The notes under the pieces were generated by a model, which worked only from the letters and a program-made list of their open reading frames with translations, had not been told where the DNA came from and ran no database searches. DNA of 22,583 nt from an archaeon (GTDB lineage: Archaea > Asgardarchaeota > Hermodarchaeia > Hermodarchaeales > Hermodarchaeaceae), in NCBI GenBank assembly GCA_016550395.1, contig JABXGY010000005.1, positions 1 to 22,583 of the forward strand, written 5' to 3'. Position numbers and translations under genes: made by a program. Below, piece by piece: positions 1-6,349 of the stretch. How positions within the stretch are numbered: the stretch's first letter is position 1; each line of letters begins with the position of its first letter.

Positions 1-1
1 T

Positions 2-304
2 CTCTATCGTAAAATGGATTTCATTGTAATTCCTAACAAAGGAGACCATTGGAGTCTGAAACTTATGGAGGCGGTGTCAGCAGGTGTTCCTGTCATCGTT
101 CGACGTGGTCCGCTTAAAGAAAGGATTCTAGGTGACAAGGGAGTTGTCTATTTTGATGAAGATGAAGATTTTCCCAGGGCTCTTGAAGAGTCGTGGAAAA
201 AACAGGAGAAACTAAAGAGTGAAGCTAGAGCTAGAGCAAAAACAACTCAAACATGGGAAGACGAGGTTAAACGATTGGTGAAGGTGTATGAGTCAATTAT
301 CTGA
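2..304 (+). CDS. Glycosyltransferase, C-terminal part (5' end outside window)
   Basis: The frame is already open at the left edge (LYRK precedes the first Met at base 14), so the first Met here is not the true start and only the last ~100 residues are present. The segment with E-A-V-S-A-G-V-P-V-I matches the nucleotide-sugar-binding C-terminal half of GT-B (GT1/GT4-like) glycosyltransferases, where a conserved acidic residue and a GxPV loop contact the sugar nucleotide. The basic helical end with TWEDEVKRLVKVYE is the usual last helix of the family. It probably glycosylates a lipid, polysaccharide or protein at the cytoplasmic membrane; the substrate cannot be read from this fragment. The stop is TGA at 302-304. 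Confidence 0.75.
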   Translation, partial: LYRKMDFIVIPNKGDHWSLKLMEAVSAGVPVIVRRGPLKERILGDKGVVYFDEDEDFPRALEESWKKQEKLKSEARARAKTTQTWEDEVKRLVKVYESII

Positions 305-406
305 TTGGAGATACGAATTCGTAAAGTCGCAGATGAGCATTTACTCTGGAAGCGTTATTCGAATCAATTAGAACAAGCTTATAATGCCGCCTTAACAGCC
401 GACTAG
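305..406 (+). pseudogene. Possible relic of a second glycosyltransferase C-terminal tail
   Basis: Directly after the TGA of the preceding gene the same frame stays open for 33 codons to TAG at 404-406. Its translation contains ADEHLLWKRYSNQLEQAY, which resembles the last helix of GT4-type glycosyltransferases (Trp, then a short helix, then Tyr). It could be what remains of a tandem duplicate, or the former tail of the upstream gene displaced by recombination. A TTG at 305 could start a tiny peptide, but I see no convincing ribosome site. The similarity is judged by eye on a short segment, so this is tentative. Confidence 0.3.
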
Positions 407-453
407 TGTATCTTTAAGAACTCTCAAGCTGTTAACCAATATGGGTAGATCAC

Positions 454-1581
454 TTGGATATTTCTGAAGAGATTCTTCATCGATTGAAGGACGGTGGTGT
501 GGATTTTTTCACCACTTATCCCTGTGCGAAAATTCAACGGCTATATAATCTGATCCACGACCAATTTCTAAGTATAGGTGTCACCAAGGAAGAGGAGGGA
601 GTTGGAATTTGTGCAGGTGCAAGCCTTGTAGGTGCAAATTCTGCCATGCTAATTCAAAGTACCGGCTTTGGAAACATGCTCAATGCCCTTTGTTCTCTAA
701 CTATAACCTATAAGCTTCCTCTCCTAATTTTGGCAAGTTGGCGCGGTGTCTATCAAGAAACAATCCCTGCACAAATCCCACTGGGAGAAAACCTTCCTGC
801 ACTATTCAAAGCAATCGGCTTTCCCTATCAAATTGTGAAAAACCAGAAGGACCTTGGAAAAGTCACTGCAGCAATTAATAAAACCTATCAAGAATCAACA
901 CTGCAAGTTCTTTTATTAAGTCCTCAACTATGGGGAGAAATTCGGTCAATAGAAATTTCACCAAAACCAACTACTCGTAGAAAATCCAAATCCCTACCTA
1001 ATTTACCTCAACTATCTCCTGGATTGTTGACTCGGTTTGATATTCTAAAAGCGATGATTCAATTTCTTGATAAAAAGCTCATCATAAGCAATATCGGGCT
1101 TCCCTCCCGAGAATTATTTCATTTATACCATCAAGATACCAATTTCTACATGCTTGGAAGTCTAGGTCTTGTCTCTTCCATCGGGTTGGGAGTAGCTTTA
1201 CATTCATCAAAACAAGTCGTCGTGATTGATGGTGATGGAAGTCTTCTATCAAACTTGGGTTCATTAGCTACTATAGCTCAAGCCGCGCCTAAGAATTTGA
1301 CAATCTTAGCAATTGACAATGGGGTTCACGGATCAACAGGAAATCAGATGACTTCTACTAGTACATGTGTCGACTTGGCTAAAACTGCACATGGACTAGG
1401 TATTCGTCACGTATTCCGTGGATATACACTAGAGGAAATTCAAACAATTGTTACCAATCTTACGAGTGGTCCTAATTTCGTCCATATACCTGCACAACCA
1501 GGTAATGCTCAGGTGCCCACAATTCCCTTGACACCACATGAAATCAAAGAACTTTTTATGCAGGCAGTTCAATCCAGTTAG
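454..1581 (+). CDS. comDE: Sulfopyruvate decarboxylase, fused alpha and beta subunits (ComDE)
   Basis: ThDP-dependent enzyme that decarboxylates sulfopyruvate to sulfoacetaldehyde in coenzyme M biosynthesis. Residues ~1-165 match ComD: KEEEGVGICAGA at 45-56 carries the cofactor-activating Glu, followed by an AMLIQSTGFGN-type segment. Residues ~190-375 match ComE: the ThDP/Mg motif starts at GDGSLL (260-265) and ends with Asn 289, followed by GSTGNQ. The subunits are separate in some methanogens and fused in others. At 375 residues it also has the length of phosphonopyruvate decarboxylase, but the motifs read closer to ComD/ComE. The start is TTG at 454; the ATG at 441 is out of frame and the ribosome site is weak. 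It ends 18 bases from a convergent ThiN-type regulator, a possible cofactor link. No other CoM gene is visible. Family call is strong; exact substrate less so. Confidence 0.85.
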   Translation: MDISEEILHRLKDGGVDFFTTYPCAKIQRLYNLIHDQFLSIGVTKEEEGVGICAGASLVGANSAMLIQSTGFGNMLNALCSLTITYKLPLLILASWRGVYQETIPAQIPLGENLPALFKAIGFPYQIVKNQKDLGKVTAAINKTYQESTLQVLLLSPQLWGEIRSIEISPKPTTRRKSKSLPNLPQLSPGLLTRFDILKAMIQFLDKKLIISNIGLPSRELFHLYHQDTNFYMLGSLGLVSSIGLGVALHSSKQVVVIDGDGSLLSNLGSLATIAQAAPKNLTILAIDNGVHGSTGNQMTSTSTCVDLAKTAHGLGIRHVFRGYTLEEIQTIVTNLTSGPNFVHIPAQPGNAQVPTIPLTPHEIKELFMQAVQSS

Positions 1582-1599
1582 ATTATTACAGTTCGAAAT

Positions 1600-2529
1600 T
1601 TACTCTTTGTATTCCAACTTTTGAGCAATCTCTATACCTAGTACTGTTGCCTTTTCAGCATCAGTGGCAAAAAGATAAGCTACAGGTTCAATACCGATGA
1701 GGCCTTTATCAATTAGAACATCAATCGGTTTCTTATCTTTCAGAACTAATTCAATACCAGCGTGAAGCGCTTTATCAGTGTCTTTATGTCCTTCAATGGG
1801 CTGCCGGTTGACCTCAACAAAGCTGAGGTTAAGCTTTTCTAGAACCGCTTCGAGACCTTCAAGGTACCGAAAAACCAAGGCTGCCTGAACATTAGGAGTG
1901 TGTTGTTGAACAACTAATAAAACATGAGAGAGATGATCAGACCCTCTAAATTCGGGACGAGTAAATGAATGTGGACGCTGGTGGTGTGAGACAATGCGAC
2001 TGGGGAAACCTGCTACATCATCTAAATCCTTCGGATTTGAGATACTCATTACAAGCTGTGATCCCACCTGTGGAATCAGGGGTGTGAATTCTTTCGTGTT
2101 CGATAATAGTTCTGCACTTCGTGAAAGATTACGCAATATCTCAGCCCGGTCATCAGAGGTAATTCCTTCTCCGCACACGAAACATTCTGCGAGATCTGGA
2201 TTTTCTTCACGGTGAAGTTGACAAAGCGTTCCTCCGATTTTTTGAGTAGTACAGAAATTACATAGGGCTGCAATTCCTTCCTCCAAACCTAATCGGTCTT
2301 GGGATAACTGTTCAGCAAATGCTCTAGCTGTTCGATCAACGCTCGGAGTATAGTACTTCTCAAACCGTTTGAGCTGTGAAAGGCCACGTGAAACACTTGC
2401 TTGTGTAATCCCCAAAGCTTGGGCTACTTTATTTTGGGTAAAACCATAATCCTCAATTAAGTAGTTGCTAATCAATGCACGAAGAGCAGGGAGCAGTTTG
2501 ACAACCATTATCTCACAAGGTGGACGCAC
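1600..2529 (-). CDS. HTH-ThiN transcriptional regulator (ThiR-like)
   Basis: Three parts in order. Residues ~1-60 form a helix-turn-helix with QNKVAQALGITQASVSRGL. Residues 90-119 form a cysteine cluster (C90, C93, C103, C116, C119) that could bind a metal. Residues ~150-309 form a ThiN-like domain with PQVGSQLV, DVAGFPSRIV, GSDHLSHVLL and a DKGLIGIEP motif. ThiN domains make thiamine phosphate when fused to ThiD and act as ligand sensors when fused to an HTH, so this protein probably controls thiamine uptake or synthesis genes. The GTG start is supported by the family-typical N-terminus M-x-PPCE and by GGAGG 11 bases upstream; the ATG at codon 8 would remove that conserved stretch. It converges on the ThDP enzyme ComDE. 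Residual catalytic activity is possible, since a ThiN-type His is retained. Confidence 0.85.
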   Translation of the reverse strand: MRPPCEIMVVKLLPALRALISNYLIEDYGFTQNKVAQALGITQASVSRGLSQLKRFEKYYTPSVDRTARAFAEQLSQDRLGLEEGIAALCNFCTTQKIGGTLCQLHREENPDLAECFVCGEGITSDDRAEILRNLSRSAELLSNTKEFTPLIPQVGSQLVMSISNPKDLDDVAGFPSRIVSHHQRPHSFTRPEFRGSDHLSHVLLVVQQHTPNVQAALVFRYLEGLEAVLEKLNLSFVEVNRQPIEGHKDTDKALHAGIELVLKDKKPIDVLIDKGLIGIEPVAYLFATDAEKATVLGIEIAQKLEYKE

Positions 2530-2540
2530 GAGTCGCGATT

Positions 2541-2545
2541 CCTCC
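2541..2545 (-). promoter_or_regulatory. Ribosome binding site GGAGG for the ThiR-like regulator
   Basis: GGAGG on the minus strand lies 11 bases before the GTG at 2529. It supports that GTG over the internal ATG and suggests a leadered transcript. A T-rich element at 2549-2557 is therefore probably not the promoter box. Confidence 0.5.
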
Positions 2546-2764
2546 GAGATTTATTTTCTGTCGTGAAGCTATTGTTTGCAACTAATAGCATTTCCGGTTT
2601 AAGAAACTGCGAGTTGTGGAAGTGGGGGAAATGCAAGTTCTGATAAATTTTGCTGAATTATAGTTGTTAATCTTTCAAAAACGCGGTGAACATTTACGTT
2701 TTTTTATGCCTTTATTGAATTAGTACTGTAAATTCAAAGTTTCCCAATCCACTTGGTGGTATTA

Positions 2765-3463
2765 GTGAAAGCATACGTGGCAGGAAAACCAATTCTAAGT
2801 ACAACGGATTGGCCTTCAAATGTTTGCTGCGTAGTATTTTTCGCTGGTTGCAATTTACGTTGTCGCTTTTGTTTCAACACCCCATTACTTGAATTTGATG
2901 AAAAGTTCCAGGTTGATATTGATCAGATTTACAAGGAAATTGAAGCTAGTCGATTTCTTATTGATGGAGTTTTAGTGACAGGTGGTGAACCAACTCTTCA
3001 ACATGAGTCATTGCTAGCGATCGCTGAGTGGACCCATGAACAAAATCTTAAGTTTGGTCTACAGACAAATGGCACCAAACCTTCAATTATCCAACAATTA
3101 CTCGATGCAAATCTTATTGACTACATCGCTGTTGACATCAAAACCATACCTAATGCGACTGAATATGCTCAAGTAACTCAAATTAAGCAAAAGATTCTTC
3201 CTGAGATTAAAAAAACGATAGCAATACTCAAGTCGTCAAATATACATTATGAATTTCGAACCACATTAGTTCCTTCATTGGTTTATAAAGAAACCCAACT
3301 CCGTAAAATTCTCAAATGGGTAGGACCTAACAACTACGTATTACAAGCATTCAGGCCAACTGACACCGTTCTTGATTCCAAACTGAAGGCTAGTTTCTCG
3401 AATGAAGAGCTTGATAAGTTCCGCAAATTTGCACATAAAAATAATGTAGTTACTCGGTTCTAA
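2765..3463 (+). CDS. nrdG: Radical SAM activating enzyme, anaerobic RNR activase type (NrdG-like)
   Basis: Radical-SAM glycyl-radical-enzyme activase. The cluster motif C-NLR-C-RF-C (Cys 29, 33 and 36 from this start) binds the 4Fe-4S cluster, and V-T-GGEP at about 71-76 contacts SAM. The later QTNG and AVDIKT segments are typical of NrdG/PflA proteins. About 232 residues is normal for the archaeal/bacterial NrdG2-like group, which is longer than E. coli NrdG. GTG 2765 is chosen because GGTGGT (2755-2760) sits four bases upstream; the frame also allows TTG at 2753. Its likely target is NrdD at 6350-8695, in which it would install the glycyl radical, although it is on the other strand and not in that operon. 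A pyruvate-formate-lyase-type activase is the alternative. Confidence 0.75.
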   Translation: MKAYVAGKPILSTTDWPSNVCCVVFFAGCNLRCRFCFNTPLLEFDEKFQVDIDQIYKEIEASRFLIDGVLVTGGEPTLQHESLLAIAEWTHEQNLKFGLQTNGTKPSIIQQLLDANLIDYIAVDIKTIPNATEYAQVTQIKQKILPEIKKTIAILKSSNIHYEFRTTLVPSLVYKETQLRKILKWVGPNNYVLQAFRPTDTVLDSKLKASFSNEELDKFRKFAHKNNVVTRF

Positions 3464-3511
3464 GAAAGTGTAAGAGTTTATTACGAAGGCTTTAATCCAG
3501 GCTCTAGGAAA

Positions 3512-3952
3512 ATGTATCTTGAAAAGATGGATTTTGGGTTGTCTATGTCAACTTGGAAGGTCACCTTGGTAGAAGGCCCGATGCGGAAATTCTATGATTT
3601 ACAAAAGGTACTCAATCAATATTATGAATTGAAACCGGAATGGATAAAAAAATTACAATTGCAAATCCGGGAACAACCGGTCTACAATGTTCATCTGAAT
3701 CTGATAAAATCTGTCCAAGGCCCTCAAGGACAAAATCTTCTTGCTCCATTTCTTCTCTTGTTAATCACTAAAACTCAACTAACTGTAACGTATCTGGGAG
3801 AGTTAACTGAAGATGATACCGGTTATCTAATTGGTGTATGGCCCAAGAAGTTCTTAAAAATTTTGAAGTCAGATGAAAAGGCAATTCTCAACTTACTTTA
3901 TGTGATAATCGAATATCCACAGCTTATGGAAAAAATCGATTTATTCTTTTAA
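3512..3952 (+). CDS. Unrecognised 146-residue protein
   Basis: I do not recognise the family. The reading frame has no internal stops, sits 48 bases behind the activase gene on the same strand, and has neighbour-like codon use, so it is probably real. The sequence mixes basic helical stretches with a hydrophobic segment (LLAPFLLLLITKTQLTVTYL, about residues 77-96) that looks more like a buried core than a membrane span, and ends in a helix with hydrophobic residues up to the last FF. There are no cysteines or nucleotide-binding motifs. The start is uncertain: ATG 3512 has only a weak AGG upstream, and ATG 3545 (residue 12, MSTWKVTLVEG) is an equally plausible start. Confidence 0.55.
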   Translation: MYLEKMDFGLSMSTWKVTLVEGPMRKFYDLQKVLNQYYELKPEWIKKLQLQIREQPVYNVHLNLIKSVQGPQGQNLLAPFLLLLITKTQLTVTYLGELTEDDTGYLIGVWPKKFLKILKSDEKAILNLLYVIIEYPQLMEKIDLFF

Positions 3953-4013
3953 GGGTTAATGTGCTTCGGTATCTAGAGAAGAAAAGAAATCTATTTATGG
4001 TGGAATTAAAGGG

Positions 4014-4715
4014 GTGTGCAAGGGAGAATTGCAAGCCGTGATTGGAAGCCAGCTACCACGATTTGACGACGAAGTATCAAAGGGAGATTTTCGAATTATC
4101 CGTGTTGAACAAAAACATGAACGAAGTGGTCGAACAGTGGTGCTAATTGATGGCGAAAGTATGGGGGAAACTTCAACCGATTTGCGAAAACGGCAATTTA
4201 GCTATCTTATCGATGGTATTACTCAAGTTGGGGTAAAGGCAGGATTTTGGATTATGAGCCCTCGAGAGGACCTGGGTGCAATTATTGAAGTCAAGGATAT
4301 TGGACCATGGGGATTGAAGAAAGACAAGTTAAAGCGGGTCGCAATTAGGGTCCGGTTTGATGAAAAAGGTCTCATACGGTTAAATGAAATGTGGCAGATA
4401 TTCAAGAAACGTCCAATCACTAATCGATTAATGGAACGATGGCAAAAACGCATGACAAAGGAGGCAACTCAGTATTTCAGGCAGGTTCTTCCGGGTGTTT
4501 TAGATTCGGTGCTCTTTGAAGCTTCAGATAGTATTAATGCAGAGCAAGTAAACCAAATCCGTCAACTTCAAGACCTAATTCTTCGTCGTGCTATCCATAT
4601 CGCTGAGTCTCAGGAGAATGTCCAACTTACCAGTTCTCAATTAGTTAGGGCGACTAAAGAAACGCTTCGTCAATCTGAGAAACTAGGACGGAATACGAAA
4701 GCTTTAAGTGGATAG
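4014..4715 (+). CDS. Unrecognised 233-residue basic protein
   Basis: No family is recognised. The N-terminal ~110 residues look mixed alpha/beta (VVLIDGES, VGVKAGFWIMS, GAIIEVKDIG). The C-terminal ~120 residues are helical and rich in Arg, Lys and Gln, with RLMERWQKRMTKEATQYFRQ and a second long helix. The frame is open upstream to a TAA at 3957, but the first usable start codon is the GTG at 4014, with GGTGG ten bases before it. It lies 61 bases after the preceding unknown and 39 bases before the zinc-ribbon gene on the same strand, so the three may be co-transcribed. The basic helical half next to a transcription-factor-like gene would allow nucleic-acid binding, but nothing in the sequence proves that. 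Confidence 0.6.
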   Translation: MCKGELQAVIGSQLPRFDDEVSKGDFRIIRVEQKHERSGRTVVLIDGESMGETSTDLRKRQFSYLIDGITQVGVKAGFWIMSPREDLGAIIEVKDIGPWGLKKDKLKRVAIRVRFDEKGLIRLNEMWQIFKKRPITNRLMERWQKRMTKEATQYFRQVLPGVLDSVLFEASDSINAEQVNQIRQLQDLILRRAIHIAESQENVQLTSSQLVRATKETLRQSEKLGRNTKALSG

Positions 4716-4754
4716 TATTCGCGGCATCCATCGAAATGAATATTTCCGGGGGTA

Positions 4755-5030
4755 ATGGCCTTACAGTTTTGCCCTAAATGCGGTAGTCTCTTACGTCCGG
4801 GAAAAACTAAGGACGGAAAAAATATTCTCAAATGCTCCTGTGGCTACAAATCCTCTTCTAAAGAAGCTGCGGGATACAAAGTCAGATTTCCGATAAGACA
4901 CACAGAACGGGACTATATTGTCGTCGTTGAGGAAGGGGAAGAGGATAAGAAGCGTAAGAAACGTGAAATTGACGAGGATGAACGCCAAGAAATGCTTGAG
5001 TTAATGCTCGATCACTTTCCTGAAGATTAG
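4755..5030 (+). CDS. TFS/Rpb9 N-terminal-type zinc-ribbon protein without the cleavage domain
   Basis: The first 30 residues look like the N-terminal zinc ribbon of archaeal TFS and eukaryotic Rpb9/Rpa12: FCPKCGSLL, then a basic linker and KCSCGY. Ligands are C6, C9, C27 and C29; the second pair is C-x-C rather than the usual C-x2-C. Archaeal TFS is ~105-115 residues with a second C-terminal ribbon carrying the Asp-Glu pair that stimulates RNA cleavage. Here there is no second ribbon; residues ~58-91 are instead very charged (EEGEEDKKRKKREIDEDERQ) and presumably helical. It could bind RNA polymerase without cleavage activity, or be an unrelated small zinc protein. ATG 4755 follows a strong CCGGGGGT. 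Confidence 0.65.
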   Translation: MALQFCPKCGSLLRPGKTKDGKNILKCSCGYKSSSKEAAGYKVRFPIRHTERDYIVVVEEGEEDKKRKKREIDEDERQEMLELMLDHFPED

Positions 5031-5110
5031 CAACTCGATATTTTAGCGTTTCATTTGCGCTTCTTTAAAGGAGCTAAACCACTTATTGTGGGTGCCAATT
5101 CATAAGCAAA

Positions 5111-5908
5111 TTACACATAGAAAGGAATTGGTCGGTAACCATGTTCTTGGGCGACTTGCTCTTCTTTCCGGGTTTCTTTTGCTAAATCATTGAGTTGGGC
5201 TTTTATGATGGATCGATTTTGAATTAATGGCTGAATGCTCACATCCACATCTAGAAACCGATTGACAGCTGAAAGCATACTCGCTGCGGCTTCAGGGTCA
5301 GGATTCTCTATACTTGCTGATACTAATAAGCAATACCCATCCAGCTTGCGAATTAGACACTCGTTTAGAATCGCTCCTGCTATACCTATCACAAGCCCTT
5401 TCTTCACTCGAGGAACTGAGAACTTTTCAAGTTCAGCTAATAAATGTGGTTCAGCTGCTCCAAAAACTTCAGGAGTTCCTTCTCGTTTTTGCACTCCAAT
5501 TCCTTCAAGGCAAACAACTTTCTTGACACCCTGGTCCGTCGCCCAATCTAAAACTTTACTTGCAACAAAGAAAATGGTTTCCGTTGGGAGGGGAACTTCA
5601 GAAATAACAGTAAGCAATTGCCCATCTTCACTTGCATGAATCCGTATAGGAAGTCGTAAAACACCACCAAAAAAGGGCGTGATAGGAGGAATAAGTGGTG
5701 ATCGAATAGCAGCAATCACCTTCATATCAAGACCTTCAATCATTCGTCCTACAGAAATCATCCCAACTAATCCTGGTCCGGGAAATCCAATTACTAACAC
5801 TGGCTCCTTTACCAGTGTTATTTTTTCATCAGTTGGAACAATTTGAATAAATGGCTCGCCTGAAACGTTTTCTGATTTCTGTTGTGGATTTGTCAATTTC
5901 GTCCACAT
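5111..5908 (-). CDS. PAC2-family proteasome assembly chaperone (PbaB-like) with HbYX tail
   Basis: PAC2 proteins help assemble the 20S proteasome alpha ring. Residues 41-48 GFPGPGLV are the family glycine-rich loop; VICLEGI-like strands (VVCLEGIG) and GTPEVFGAAEP follow, as in archaeal COG2047 proteins. Length 265 is typical. The protein ends in F-Y-V, which fits the HbYX rule (hydrophobic, Tyr, any residue at the extreme C-terminus) by which proteasome activators and PbaB dock into pockets between alpha subunits. That makes a genuine proteasome role more likely than for PAC2 paralogs lacking the tail. It is convergent with the zinc-ribbon gene to its left (80-base gap with only weak stem-loops) and lies 73 bases after the minus-strand zinc-ribbon gene upstream. 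Confidence 0.85.
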   Translation of the reverse strand: MWTKLTNPQQKSENVSGEPFIQIVPTDEKITLVKEPVLVIGFPGPGLVGMISVGRMIEGLDMKVIAAIRSPLIPPITPFFGGVLRLPIRIHASEDGQLLTVISEVPLPTETIFFVASKVLDWATDQGVKKVVCLEGIGVQKREGTPEVFGAAEPHLLAELEKFSVPRVKKGLVIGIAGAILNECLIRKLDGYCLLVSASIENPDPEAAASMLSAVNRFLDVDVSIQPLIQNRSIIKAQLNDLAKETRKEEQVAQEHGYRPIPFYV

Positions 5909-5981
5909 CTCTTTGTGAATACAAATCGAATTATTCTGGTAGCTAATAAGGTTTCTTTTGAAAAATTGGTCATCGATTCAA

Positions 5982-6254
5982 TTATTCACGTTGTTCCTGG
6001 ATCCAGGCTTTAATCCGTAAATCTTGATAGCCACAGTGAGGACAGATGCTTTTCATCACACGGACATTTGTAATGTTCACTCGAGTCAATAAATTATGGC
6101 AATTGGGACAGCTAAAATGCTTCTCTCCACAATTTTGGCATTGACGAACGGTTCCATCTGCTGTCCATGGAATCGATCGGCGCATCCATTCGTCTGTAAC
6201 TCGTCGAAAGTCGGTTGCTCCGCACTTCTGGCACTTCATCATATTTGTCGACAT
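5982..6254 (-). CDS. Small protein with four CxxC zinc knuckles
   Basis: The 90-residue protein has four evenly used C-x2-C pairs: C8/C11, C39/C42, C49/C52 and C71/C74, followed by aromatic or basic residues, enough for two zinc ribbons. The region between pairs one and two is rich in Arg and Trp (DEWMRRSIPW). I do not recognise a named family; such proteins usually bind nucleic acid or act as adaptor subunits. The ATG start at 6254 begins MSTNMMKCQKC; the internal Met 5 or Met 6 would also keep all ligands. It sits between nrdD and the PAC2 gene on the same strand. The 95-base gap from nrdD contains T/A-rich sequence that could serve as a promoter. Confidence 0.6.
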   Translation of the reverse strand: MSTNMMKCQKCGATDFRRVTDEWMRRSIPWTADGTVRQCQNCGEKHFSCPNCHNLLTRVNITNVRVMKSICPHCGYQDLRIKAWIQEQRE

Positions 6255-6349
6255 ATAGTCTTCCTCAAATTCTTTTTTAGATGCACCTACATCTTTTCTG
6301 AAATAAAAAATAAGTCATTATTCTCAACTGGGAACAGGTGTGTTGTGGA

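Noticed and set aside
454..1581. Phosphonopyruvate decarboxylase as the product
   Set aside because: Length fits, but the Glu-rich ThDP motif and the C-terminal half read closer to ComD and ComE; kept as an alternative only.
2549..2557. T-rich element as a leaderless promoter for the ThiR-like gene
   Set aside because: A GGAGG site lies between it and the start codon, which would be pointless in a leaderless mRNA.
5235..5639. 134-codon frame opposite the PAC2 gene
   Set aside because: Antisense to a clear family member, Ser-rich low-quality translation, no ribosome site.
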